Assembly: GCA_024699855.1 (NCBI GenBank)
Contig: JAMPIQ010000003.1
Location: 6,634,001 to 6,698,000, forward strand
Source of the DNA: Aphelenchoides besseyi
Lineage: Eukaryota > Nematoda > Chromadorea > Rhabditida > Aphelenchoididae
Length of the DNA: 64,000 nucleotides
Direction: 5' to 3'
Shown here: positions 45,926 through 56,498 of the stretch, piece by piece
How positions within the stretch are numbered: position 1 is the first letter of the stretch
Layout: each line of letters starts with the position of its first letter
The notes under the pieces: generated by a model
What the model was told of the DNA's origin: nothing
The model's database searches: none
The model's input: only the letters and a program-made list of their open reading frames with translations
Made by a program: the position numbers and the translations under genes

Positions 45926-48900
45926 ATGAAGCCTATAAATTTAAGGTCGTTTGAGGGTGGTGATAGACGCCGGTGCGGTCCGTCCGTGCATGGACGCCGC
46001 GAGAATCCCGCTCACGCAGGCAGTGCATTGCCATCGAGTGGGGAGCCGGCTGGTACCGGCCCTTCAGGGGTTCGGAATGCGATCACATCATCTAGACTTT
46101 GGAGTAAGGCGGAAGAACGACTCCTCTGGGATGTTCGTTCGATTTACGATGTTCATGTCAGTAAGGGTACTTGGAATGATTTCTATGACGTGTGGAAACG
46201 CGTCACTGAATACTACGGGATCGGAGCAAGAACTGCGAAGGCGATCAGCCTTCGGTTTGCGACTGTCAAAAGTCAAAACCTTCCAGACCCCGACCAAACC
46301 CGGATGGCTGAACTTCTACCGATTATGGAACTGCCGAACGACGGTCTGAGAGTAGAAGCGAGCACTGTGGCAGCGGACATCGGGGAAGTAGAAATACTAC
46401 CTGAAAACACATTGAACCGACGTGTGTCCGAACCGCAGGAGTTGAACAGCTCTTTCGAAATCTTACCTGACGGCCTGCTTGACGGAGAGATTGAAGAGGT
46501 GTTGGATATGGTTGAAACCTCAACCCTAGCGAATGAAACCGGGCGTCCGGAGGAGTGTGTAAACGCCAACCCCCGCGGGTTTGTAGGCGTTGTAGCTCCG
46601 ATGGACCCGGTAAGCGAAGACGTGCAGCAACAGGTAGAGGCCGCCCCCCCAACGGGATGACAGGCTTCGTAGCTGGTACGCAAAGTGGCCAATACGACGA
46701 AAAAAATGTTCGCTTGTCAGAAGGCACCAGCCCCAACGGGTCTTATGGTCCTGTGATGACACAAAATAGGCGGGGCGATCAGAGACGAACGTGAAGAGGC
46801 GTTTGTTAAGGCTTTTGAACGGGCATTGAACAGCCCACCTGCTAGCCGACGGCCATTAAGAATCCCACCTTCGGTGGAAGAAGAAACGTGGGAGTGGGCA
46901 AGCAGAATGGTGATGCGGTACTTAAAGCTGAGACCACACCACCGAGGTTATCTACTGCGACTCAACTGTCTCCTGTACGCTATCGGTCATGTGATTGCTG
47001 AAGGGTTCAAGCGAAAGTTTGAGCCAACCAGGCAAGCGCGACATGACTGGTATCGAGATCGGAAGGCGGAAGAGGTGAACCTACGCAAATATATTGGATA
47101 CCTCACTGCTGAACTGCAACGCCGAAAAGGCGCAGCGCCCACCCACTGTCAGGCAACGGAAGAATTTTGCGGAAATCCGCCGACGTTACCACATTCGGAA
47201 AACCAGCGCCCTTCGGGAGCGTCTGGAGCAGTTGAAATGCCAACTCAAGTTGCTAATAGAAAGAGTAAAGTTACGGCGTGACTCCGAAGCGAGAGGCATG
47301 CTCCGTCGGCGATCGGTTCGATCCCTCTTGACTGCTATCAAAACCAATTCAGAGGGCAAAGAGTCGGTGAATGACGGCGCACAGACTTGCGAGCGAGTTC
47401 GCGCTTTCTGGAAGCCGATTGTCGGTGAAAAGAAACTCTTCACATGGAGTACGTCACTGGCTTCATGGGAGCAATCCTTTGTACCGTCGGTACAAGTGTC
47501 TACTAGCGACTTGGGAGCACAGTATGCTGTCTGGAAGAAAGTGATGGCCAAAGCGAGTCCGTACAAGGCGACCGGGCCTGACGGTATCCCGAACGTCTTA
47601 TGGAAACGTGTTGGCGCGGCTAGCAGAGGGTTGTTTGATTGGTTTGTCGAGCTGAAGCAACGACGTCTTAGGATACCCGGTTGGTTCACTGAGGGTAGAG
47701 TGGTGTTGCTTTCGAAAGGAGGCGACCCTTCTGATCCCGGTAATTACCGGCCGATCGCCTGCCTGAATTCGTCGTACAAGTTTGTTACGGGTCACATTGC
47801 ACATCAACTCACTGCACAGCTTACCGATCTGAACATCTTGCCCAAAGAGCAGCTTGCAATGCGGAAAGGTCTATGGGGGTGCGTGCATGCACAAGTCCTC
47901 GACCGATGTCTGATAAAGGACGCCCAATTGGCTGCAAAGTCAGGGTCCGCAAAGAGCAAGATTGCAGTTGCTTGGGTTGACTTCGCGAAGGCGTTTGATT
48001 CCGTCCCGCACAGTTATATCCGTTCTCTGTTGCGAATGGTTGGATTGGCCCCAGAAACTGCTCGTTTGCTAAAGGTTTTGATGAGTAAGTGGGTAGTCCG
48101 GTACGAGGTTCGTGAAGGCAACACAACATACCAAAGTAAGAGGATGAAGGTGCAGAATGGGGTGCTGCAGGGCGATACCCTTTCGCCGCTGCTATTTTGT
48201 CTGGAAAGAGACAGTAGCCCCTATTTCGCACGTTTTGAACAGTGAATTTCCGCTGGTAGAGACATCCCATGGTAGTAACACAGGGGAGCAGCTTCGGTTG
48301 AACCACTTATTTTACATGGATGATCTCAAGTTGTACGCTCGATCGACCAAGGCAGTAAACCAAATGCTGACTAAGGTGCGAGAAATTGCATCTGACATCG
48401 GACTTGCGTTGAACCCGAAAAAATGCGCGATCGCTTCGAATGAGCGCCAAAGAACGGACGAAGCTTGTCTCGGTATCAGGCCATTAGCGGCGGGTAGCGT
48501 TTACAAGTATCTGGGAATTGAACAAAGCATTCATGTGAGCGAGAGTGATGCTTGGGAGCGTATCAAGTGCCATATGAGTGATCGGTTGAACGTCTTGCTG
48601 GATGCCGATCGCTCGATCAGACAGACCGTAAGCGATATCAACACGGCAGTGATGCCTATTGCGTCGTTTATGTTTATGAACGTTATATGTGGTACGGGGA
48701 AGTTCCAGTCACTTGTCGTAAAGGCTGAAGAGTTCGATAAGTTCATTCGTCGGAGGCTGGTTGAGAGTAAGGCGAGATACAAGGCGGCATCCAAGGACCG
48801 TATGTATCTGGAAGCTGCGGATGGTGGCTTAGGCCTAAAGTCCGCAGAGTTCGCGCTTTACAATAGTATCACTTACGGGTGGTGCTATGTGAAGTGCCGG

Positions 48901-49965
48901 CCCGATCTCAAACTAGCATCCTCGCTATTCAAACGGCTCGCGAAACGAACTAAACGAACCATTGACGCAGACATGGATGTAGTGCTTCGGCGCTTTAGTT
49001 GTACCAACCGAGTAGCAGAGAAGGACGGAGTTGTGGTTGTAGACGGTTCAGAGTACACGCACCCAACTCAGGCCGCACGTGCGATTAAGAAAGCTTTGCA
49101 TAAGGTTTATCGTGAGGATATGCTTAGCGGATGGCGGAGTTTAACACGAGGGGGTGTAGTAGCTTGCCGTGAAGAGATTGACCAAGAACTCAGTTTCCTC
49201 TGGTCTTGTAAAGGACAAGTGTCGAAGGTCGTGTACAGGAATGTGATCGCAGCTCAAGAACAGTGCCTTTGGACTAGGGCTGTTGATCCGCTCTCGAGGT
49301 CGAAGCTATGCAGACATTGTGGAAAGTCCGTGGAGACGGTCCCGCATGTGGTCTCAGGTTGCGAGAAGTTCCGGTGCAATGTAGTAATCAGCCGTCACAA
49401 CGCTGTTTGCAGATCGTTGTACTGGGAGCTGTGTAGAATCCATGGCTTGCCGTTGGTGCACTACACCCAACGAATCGATAGCGTAGTGGAGACCGAAGAC
49501 AAGAGCGTCCGCATTCTATACGATCATCCGATAACAACACGGTACAAGTTGCTGCACAATCGGCCAGACTTTGTAGTGTACGATAAGCGAAAAGGGTGCA
49601 TAACCGTAATCGAAGTTAGCGTACCATGGTTTACCTGCTTGCGGGAAGCCACGGAATTGAAGTTTCAAAAGTATGCGGTGAATTCGATGCTTAAGGATGA
49701 CCCCGAAGCACTCCCCTATCCACATAACGAACTCAACTTGATGGCTGCGTTGGGAGAAGGGTGTAAACCTGACTTTCCAGCCGGCGTGAAGGTTGTGCCC
49801 ATCATTATAGGGGGGTGTGGGGAAGTATTGCCAAGAATCTTAGGAGACTTGGAGGATGCGGGAATTCCGAGAGCGTCGGGTCGCCGAGTGCTTGAGAGAT
49901 TGCAACGATCAGCGGTCGAAGGCACACATCGTCTTATCAAGGCGCACCTCGCTCTGAAAGGTTGA
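45926..49965 (+). pseudogene. R4 ORF of element 1, frameshifted
   Basis: ATG 45926 begins the frame. A Myb/SANT-like segment (SRLWSKAEERLLWDV, TWNDFYDVWKRVTEYYG) lies near residue 60. The frame breaks at a C7 run (46644-46650), is regained near 46765, shifts near 47110-47140, and shifts again near 48200-48215 inside RT motif B. RT landmarks remain readable: VAWVDFAKAFDSV (about 47970), VLQGDTLSPLLFCL (about 48165), FYMDDLKLYA with the catalytic YMDD (about 48312), and LGIEQSIHVS. Downstream are a zinc knuckle C-x2-C-x8-H-x4-C (CRHCGKSVETVPHVVSGC) and a restriction-like endonuclease core (HNRPDFVVYDKR then VIEVSVPW). The stop is TGA at 49963-49965. Some breaks are in homopolymers and could be sequencing errors. 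Confidence 0.8.
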
Positions 49966-50186
49966 AGAATTCTGTAGTCGGTACATAAGAATAAGCTGAA
50001 CTCCAAGAAATAGATGGTTGTGATCAGGGTGCACCGGGTTCAACCCGGAAAAGGCACAGGGGTAAAAACACGAGCATCGCCTCAGATGCCAAGTCTGTGG
50101 AGTTGACACTTAAGGAGTAGCGCCCCTAAGTGTAGAGAAGCAGATTAAAGAAAGTGAGTGACTAGTTTCGCTCAGCCCCCAGCGCG

Positions 50187-50199
50187 GTGACGCGCACGA
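50187..50199 (+). repeat. R4 target-site copy 2, between elements
   Basis: GTGACGCGCACGA between the 3' end of element 1 and the first base of element 2. Its presence shows two independent target-primed insertions rather than an internal duplication. Confidence 0.9.
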
Positions 50200-50280
50200 G
50201 ACTGCTAGATATCGGTCACCTCCTCGTGGTTAGCAGTGGAAACGGTAGTGGATAATGTTCTGCTGCCGGCTAAGAACCGA
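50200..50280 (+). ncRNA. Predicted HDV-like self-cleaving ribozyme, element 2
   Basis: A compact fold of the HDV type: P1 ACTGCTA (50201-50207) with TAGCAGT (50231-50237); P2 TCGGT (50212-50216) with ACCGA (50276-50280); P3 ACC (50218-50220) with GGT (50228-50230) and loop TCCTCGT, very like the HDV L3 loop; P4 CGGTAG (50243-50248) with CTGCCG (50263-50268); J4/2 GCTAAG (50269-50274) with the catalytic C at 50270. The CTAAG junction and the ACC/GGT P3 are the same as in element 1, although the helices otherwise differ in sequence. Only the first G lacks a partner. Cleavage would be 5' of 50200, exactly at the target-site end. Confidence 0.78.
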
Positions 50281-50560
50281 CAAACCTCCTTGTACTGTTA
50301 TGGTCTCGGGTGAAAACCTGAGTGTACAAGGAGAGAGCGAAGCCGGCTGGACCATACCAGCACAAGTATCGGTGAGCTTATCAGGGATATGCTGGAGTTT
50401 GGTGTCTCGAAAGGGACAACGAGGGAATCGCATGAAACCGGCGACGACTGAAACCCGTCGACGAAGACTGGCTCACGAACGGAGTGTATTTGCATGTGTA
50501 AACTCTCGTTTGTGGCCAGTAAATGCCCTGAAACAGGGTCAGTCACCATGGGGTGGCAAC

Positions 50561-50834
50561 TAGCCTCTTAGGAAGCGACCTTAACGGTTGCTCAGACACG
50601 GACAGTGTGATCCTGCGTGGTGTAATGCCGTGCCCCTTGTCCGTTGACCGAAGTTAACCTGGTAAAACAGGTCGATCGCCGTGAGGTGGTCTTAGCCTCT
50701 TAGGAAGCGACCTTAACGGTTGCTCAGACACGGACAGTGTGATCTTGCGTGGTGTAATGCCGTGCCCCTTGTCTGTGGACCGAAGTTAACCTGGTAAAAC
50801 AGGTCGATCGCCGTGAGGTGGTCGTAGCCTCTTA
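50561..50834 (+). repeat. 132-bp tandem repeat in R4 leader
   Basis: Two copies start at 50561 and 50693 with TAGCCTCTTAGGAAGCGACC, and a third partial copy starts at 50825 (TAGCCTCTTA). The full units differ by only a few substitutions. The surrounding leader has no long open frame, so this is a noncoding repeat, possibly regulatory or involved in translation initiation. Confidence 0.9.
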
Positions 50835-52157
50835 ACGATGGGAAACCTCATGCGAATGCTCTGAAAGTTTGGGTTAAGCTGGGGGGAACCATTGTTTTTT
50901 GATGTGGTGCCGGGACGGTTGCTCCGAAAGGAGGACAAGATCGGTACTACTCGGCACAGAGATCGGCGGATCCCCTGTAGCCGACAAAGCGAAGTGGTTT
51001 CTACACAAAAGCTTAGGCTGTGTGCTCTCGCTCTATAGATGTTGTCGGTATGTAGAAATGCGAACTGACATGGGCACCGTGAGGTGCTTTCCCTAAGACT
51101 GTCAGTCGACTAGGGATTTTCTGCTCTGGCCAAAGACTCTCTGAGTGGACGAGTGGAACTTCGATGCATTCTGATGTCAAGCACGTGCATGTGTGAGGTG
51201 TCGGGGTGTACGGCTTAATGCTAGTAACTTGTTGAAGGGTGGACGCGTGTTGTCGCTAGGCGCGCGGACATCTGGAGACGACGAGCTAGCACAGATACTG
51301 TCTCAGACCCTTGTGTTCTAGCGGCACGCAAGACTGAGATAGTGCAAGAGTATCTGGCCCATGCGGAGGATTAGCACGACACTTCACCCCGGGGTCCCGG
51401 GAAAAGAGTCGAAAGCTGCGACAGAGGGGATTGAGCATGCTCTAAAATCTGAAAAGGTTGCGGATGTGTTTGGTCTACTCTGGGCTGCAAGATCTCGAGT
51501 GTCCTGAGAGATTGGATCGTAGATCTTGCTTGTTCTCTGCCGTATACGCATCTTAACCGGCCTTGAAAGATAGGAATACTTAGATGTGTTAGTGATAGCC
51601 TTCCGCTTTGTGTGGAGTGAATACTGAATCGCTACGGCGGTTTGGATTTTCTTTGCATAAAAGGCGTTTCAAAAATTGTATCTATGGCCTCGCCGGGCTG
51701 TGTTGACCAGAGGTCTCTGGAGACGTGGCTGGCTGAAGAGGGCTTGAGTTTCTGACGAAATTCGCCCCGGTCTTTCTATAGTCCACCGATTTAACGCCAT
51801 ACCCTTGGGATAGGTGTCGGGACTACGTGAAATAGTCGAAAGGGCAGCCCATCAAAGCAAAACCCCGAGACTGGTTGTAGGATAAAACTTGCGATCGCGA
51901 GACATCTCCTGCATGGTAATCCCAGCAGTTGAGTCCACCAACAGAAATGTTGCGTAAGGTGTCAAATGGGAAGGATTTCCCCTCTATGGCAGCCGGGGCT
52001 CCGCAGGGCTACTTGAAGCTTCAAGGTATGTGAGCTTATCACATCCAACTTTGTGCCGAGCTAGTGGGCTGATAACCCGCTAGTGTGGGGGCCTAAAACC
52101 TGAACTATTAAAAACAACAACATTGGGGGTGAGAGTGGATCAATTGGTACCGACCCG
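50835..52157 (+). other. Rest of element 2 5' leader
   Basis: 1.3 kb with frequent stops in all frames. No ATG leads into the main reading frame. The last in-frame stop is TGA at 52101-52103, followed by AAC codons and GGGGGT just before the frame. Confidence 0.6.
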
Positions 52158-55100
52158 GTGGCTTCGGCCGCACCTATCTCCGGTATCAATTCTGCACTTG
52201 AACTCCGAGGTCAAACGTTAGGCCTTGAAGAGATAGGTGAACCTGGACCTTCTGGTGCGAGTGGAACCACGGCATCGACCGTTAATACTCAGCCGGATTG
52301 TAACGTGGACGGTGGCTTGCTGCCCCCACAAAATCAAGTGGACGAAAGTCTGCAAACAGCCGATCGGAACCCTACGGGCAGTACGAATGGCTTTACGCCA
52401 ACATCCGGAAGCATGGCCCTCGGGAGCCGCTCCACATGGACGGAGGCTGATGACCAAATGTTGCTAGTAACCTGCGCACGTTTCACAAAAGGTGGAATGG
52501 TTCGGTGGGCTGCTAACAACAACCAAGTACTTAGTGCCTGGAATGCCCTGAGAAGTGATGGGAGTGTTAGCTCGGTCGAGCGCACTACGGACACACTCAA
52601 GCGGCGATATGGTCTACTCAAACGCCAACAGAAGGATGTGACAGCGAACGTGCATGTATCGCAGTCACTGACTGAAATTGATGACGCGGCACTGCTAGAG
52701 TTATGTAATAGCAAACTTAACTCACGACAGCAAACCGCATGGGATTTGGTGGAAGATGAATTGAGAGCAAAGCGAACGCGAGGCGAGCCGAGTACCTTGC
52801 AGTCCCGGTCAACCTTGAAAATGCGAGTCTCTCGAATCCGCCAGAGGGCGCCTGTAGAGGCAGCCGAAGTTATAGAACCGATACCCGGATGGGAAGGTCT
52901 TACTACACGCGAAGTCGCTGATCCAAAGCACTCGAGCTATTGGACTGTTAAAGACGACGCGTTATTGGTTCGGTCAGTTCAGGCTAACACAGCCGAGGAG
53001 ATAGACTGGGCTACTATTTTTGGGTTGTGGACGGGTCAGACTCCGGGCATGGAGAGACCCGACCGAAGACAAAGAACCCAATCAGCGCTGAAAGAACGTT
53101 TTGCCGTTCTCCACAGGCGTTATTATAAGCCGTTTCAACCGACGACTCCAGCCGTGCATGAGCGGGAGGAAGTCGAAGAAAGTCCAGCTCAAAGGGCGCC
53201 AACCGTGGTCGCGGAGCAACCAGAGCAGATGGACACGAGGGAAACAATAGAAACCACGGCGGCTATTATCGGACCGGCACTGCCCAGTTCGGTTACACTT
53301 TACGGTACAGATGGAACCGGGAAACGCATCGACGTACGCCGGCAAGACTTTGAGAAGTACCTGTCTGAGCGTGTCTCGCGCACGCACCGTACCAGCGAAC
53401 GGCAACCCTTGCGGAAGCTGAAAGCCATTCCACCGGAAATGATTTTGTGGGGCGACGCGTATATTCAGCAACGTCTTCCAACCACAATGCCCGGTAGGAA
53501 ATTCATTTTCGATCTTGATGCCTTAGTCTACTCAATCGCTGCCACGATCGGCCACTTTACCTCCCTGTCGGTTAAAGGCCAGACCGAGAAAGCGTGTACC
53601 AAACGGAATGAGGCAGAGGACAGACGAAAGACTTTAATGACTCACATAGCGTGGGTGGATGTGGAAATTGCTAGAAGAAGAATGGCCCGAACCCCGACTG
53701 CACAAGAACGGCGACGGTTGACATCTCTGAAGGCGGCGTATCCGCATCAGTGTCGGACGAAAGCTACGCTTACGGCCTTGAGACACCATTTAACATTGCG
53801 TCTAGCGATTGTACAAAAACGATTGCGACAGGACAAAGAAGACGCAGAACGCCGAAAAACGAGGCGGAAGCCTCTGTCCGCAGCCCTTCGTACTTCGGTA
53901 CTATCAGAGGCTCCTGTGGACAAGGTGTTTGATTATTGGAAAGGAATCATTGGGAAGACTGGCACATTTGCCAATTCCGAAGCTTTAAGCCAATGGTCCC
54001 AAAGTATCCCGGAACGCGAAATGCAAGTACGGAATGAATCGGTTGAATGGGATGCATGGGAGGCAGTGTGCCGAAAGGCCAAGCCATGGAAAGCTCCTGG
54101 TCCCGATCAAATTCATGGCTTCTGGTGGGCCAGGTTAAAGGCTGGCAATCTACGATTGTTCCAGTGGGTCTACAGAAGTATGATCATGCGGTGCGAGGTT
54201 CCCTCGTGGTTCCCTCGAGGTAGAGCTATTTTACTGCATAAAGGCGGCAAAACGAAAGCGCCCGGCGACTTCAGAACGATTTGTTGCCTAAATACATGCT
54301 ACAAGTTGGCAACAGGGTTACTCACCAACTGGATAACAAAGTGGTTACGAGATGCCCTGCCAATCGAACAGTTGGCTATGCAGAAAGGCCTTTGGGGCTG
54401 TACGCAAGCACATCTGATTGACACTAGCATTTGCACCGATGCCGTAGTCAACAAGCGTAACCTCTCGGTGGCGTGGATTGACTTTTCGAAAGCTTTCGAT
54501 TCGGTGTCACACGTTTTTATTCGTTGGCTCTTACGGGCATTCGGGGTCCCGGAACCCGTGAGAATGGCCATCGCTCGTCTTATGAAGCACTGGTCGGTGC
54601 GGTTTGAGACTCGAGCGAAGAATGGAAGAATTTTACGGAGCAGGTGGCTCGATGTGCGGAACGGCATACTACAAGGTGACATCCTGTCGCCGTTGTTGTT
54701 CTGCTTGGCTACCACGCCCCTGATCGACATACTCAAGAAACAGAGTGTCGGATGCCGTTGGATCAAAGAGTCAACAAAACTGTTGGCGTATATGGACGAC
54801 ATTAAGTTGTACGCCCCAGATCCGGCTTCTTTACACCGAATGCTGTCGTGCCTTGAAAGAGAGGCCCAAGCGATCGGTTTAAAACTGAATAAGCAGAAAT
54901 GCGCGCAGCTCCACATCTTGGAAGGTGAGGTCAGCTCTTCAGTTCAGGTGCCTGATGCCATTCCCGTGATGGAGGAAGATGGCCGGTATAAGTATTTGGG
55001 GATCGAGCAAAGCTCGACCACACGAACAGCCGCATTGTGGGAAAGAGCCAAGGAAGACATTAAGGGTAAATTGGATACCATTCTGTCACTCCCGTTGACC

Positions 55101-56498
55101 TTTCGTCAAACCATAACGGCTATTAATACAACAGTGATGGCGAAGCTACGTTTCATTTATATGAACGAATTAGCCTCAGGAGGGAGTTGCAGCTCCGTGC
55201 TCGCACAAGCGGAACGCCTCGACCTAAAGATTCGCAAGAGCTTATGGCAGGGTAAAGTACGCTTTTTCCCCAGTCCTGTTGCGAGACTGTATGCGCCGGT
55301 GGGTTCCGGAGGGCTAGGTCTGAAATCATGTGTAGCGGTGCTGGAAGATGCCATAGTCTACACTTACGCATATCTCAACCTTCGGGGAGATTTACATTAC
55401 ACACTTGAGCGCTTCCGGTTGATTGAGGGCCGCACTCGTACGATCCTTCGGGACTACAACAGAGTGGCCGACTCGTATCCTGTAGAGGCCCGTTACTTCG
55501 AGGAACGCGTGCATGCATTCGCGAAGCAAACGAAAAGTGTAGAAGTCGGCGGTAGTGTGCATACGAACCCGACTCTGGCCGCGCGAGCAATCGTGCGGGT
55601 GATTGAAAAATCACGTGTGGAAAGGAGTTTAGCCGAATGGGGCGAGACTCTGGGAAAGCAGAAAATGAATGCGACTCCGGACATTGATTGGACCAATTCC
55701 TTCCTCTGGTTGAGAAACGGTGCCATTTCCAAGGAAGCCGCAAGAAACATCATCGCTGCTCAAGACGGCGTTGGTTTAACTGTACGTTCGCTTCCGGGAG
55801 AGAAACGCCGAATCGACGCGGCCCAATGGTGCAGGCGTCGGTGCTTTAGCGTATCCACGACACCGGAACAACGGATGGAATCTGTCGCACACATCGTAGC
55901 GGTATGTCCCGCGTGGCGTACAACGCAGATGGTGCAAAGACATAATAGCGTGGCTCGTGCGGTTCTTTACGAGCTCTCGAAGTGGAATGGGTTTCCAACC
56001 CGCCACTTCCGGGAGGGTATTCCGCCGACCCAAGAACGCTCGGATGGTTCCATGTTATATTGGGACTATATTATTACGACTACAAGGTCGCATCGACACA
56101 ACCGACCAGATATCTTTCTGTGGGATAAGACCCGGAAGGAGGCTTGGTTTGTGGAAATCGGAATTACGTGGGCTCTATCACGCCAGGGCATTGGAAGATT
56201 GGAGCGCCGCAAGTACGAAAAGTATGCCGTTAACTCGGGGCTCCCGGACGAGACGGAAGGAGTGCTGCCAGCTGGCGACAACCTTCTGACCGACTGGGAG
56301 AGCACAAACCCGGGCCATACGGCACGTGTCGTCCCGCTGGTGGTAGGCTGTATGGGGGAGGTGAGTGTTGGATTCCTCGGATATCTAGCGCAATTGCCTA
56401 TCCCCAGATCGGTCTTGGCGGAACTGACTGAACGGATGCAACGGGCTGCGGTCCTCGGTACGCACAGAATCCTGTCGGCTCATTTGGGAATCGTGTAA
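52158..56498 (+). CDS. R4 retrotransposon polyprotein (Myb / RT / endonuclease)
   Basis: About 1446 residues in one frame; 52158 is a GTG and the frame is open from 52104, while the first ATG is at 52413. The N-terminus has three Myb/SANT-like modules (RSTWTEADDQMLLVTCARF; DDAALLELCNSKLNS; SYWTVKDDALLVRSV), probably target-DNA binding. Reverse transcriptase motifs are intact: CYKLATGLLTNWI, VAWIDFSKAFDSVSH (motif A), ILQGDILSPLLFCL (motif B), LLAYMDDIKLYA (catalytic YMDD) and YKYLGIEQSS. The C-terminus has a Cys/His motif (WCRRRC ... HIVAVC) with unusually long spacing, then a restriction-like endonuclease core RPDIFLWDKTRKEAWFVEIG and a KYEKYAVN helix. The protein would nick 28S DNA and prime reverse transcription there. 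It looks coding-competent. Confidence 0.9.
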   Translation: MASAAPISGINSALELRGQTLGLEEIGEPGPSGASGTTASTVNTQPDCNVDGGLLPPQNQVDESLQTADRNPTGSTNGFTPTSGSMALGSRSTWTEADDQMLLVTCARFTKGGMVRWAANNNQVLSAWNALRSDGSVSSVERTTDTLKRRYGLLKRQQKDVTANVHVSQSLTEIDDAALLELCNSKLNSRQQTAWDLVEDELRAKRTRGEPSTLQSRSTLKMRVSRIRQRAPVEAAEVIEPIPGWEGLTTREVADPKHSSYWTVKDDALLVRSVQANTAEEIDWATIFGLWTGQTPGMERPDRRQRTQSALKERFAVLHRRYYKPFQPTTPAVHEREEVEESPAQRAPTVVAEQPEQMDTRETIETTAAIIGPALPSSVTLYGTDGTGKRIDVRRQDFEKYLSERVSRTHRTSERQPLRKLKAIPPEMILWGDAYIQQRLPTTMPGRKFIFDLDALVYSIAATIGHFTSLSVKGQTEKACTKRNEAEDRRKTLMTHIAWVDVEIARRRMARTPTAQERRRLTSLKAAYPHQCRTKATLTALRHHLTLRLAIVQKRLRQDKEDAERRKTRRKPLSAALRTSVLSEAPVDKVFDYWKGIIGKTGTFANSEALSQWSQSIPEREMQVRNESVEWDAWEAVCRKAKPWKAPGPDQIHGFWWARLKAGNLRLFQWVYRSMIMRCEVPSWFPRGRAILLHKGGKTKAPGDFRTICCLNTCYKLATGLLTNWITKWLRDALPIEQLAMQKGLWGCTQAHLIDTSICTDAVVNKRNLSVAWIDFSKAFDSVSHVFIRWLLRAFGVPEPVRMAIARLMKHWSVRFETRAKNGRILRSRWLDVRNGILQGDILSPLLFCLATTPLIDILKKQSVGCRWIKESTKLLAYMDDIKLYAPDPASLHRMLSCLEREAQAIGLKLNKQKCAQLHILEGEVSSSVQVPDAIPVMEEDGRYKYLGIEQSSTTRTAALWERAKEDIKGKLDTILSLPLTFRQTITAINTTVMAKLRFIYMNELASGGSCSSVLAQAERLDLKIRKSLWQGKVRFFPSPVARLYAPVGSGGLGLKSCVAVLEDAIVYTYAYLNLRGDLHYTLERFRLIEGRTRTILRDYNRVADSYPVEARYFEERVHAFAKQTKSVEVGGSVHTNPTLAARAIVRVIEKSRVERSLAEWGETLGKQKMNATPDIDWTNSFLWLRNGAISKEAARNIIAAQDGVGLTVRSLPGEKRRIDAAQWCRRRCFSVSTTPEQRMESVAHIVAVCPAWRTTQMVQRHNSVARAVLYELSKWNGFPTRHFREGIPPTQERSDGSMLYWDYIITTTRSHRHNRPDIFLWDKTRKEAWFVEIGITWALSRQGIGRLERRKYEKYAVNSGLPDETEGVLPAGDNLLTDWESTNPGHTARVVPLVVGCMGEVSVGFLGYLAQLPIPRSVLAELTERMQRAAVLGTHRILSAHLGIV

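Larger units (their letters stand above)
45626..50186 (+). mobile_element. R4-like 28S-specific non-LTR retrotransposon, decayed copy (element 1)
   Basis: 4561 bases, inserted in the sense orientation of 28S between the R2 and R1 sites, the location described for nematode R4 elements. It is bounded on both sides by the 13-base target GTGACGCGCACGA. The order is a ribozyme-like 5' end (45626-45757), a short leader, a broken reading frame (45926-49965), and a 220-base 3' tail ending GCCCCCAGCGCG. Several frameshifts show it is not autonomous as assembled. Its protein is clearly related to, but well diverged from, that of element 2, so the two are different R4 lineages rather than a recent tandem duplicate. 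Confidence 0.85.
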
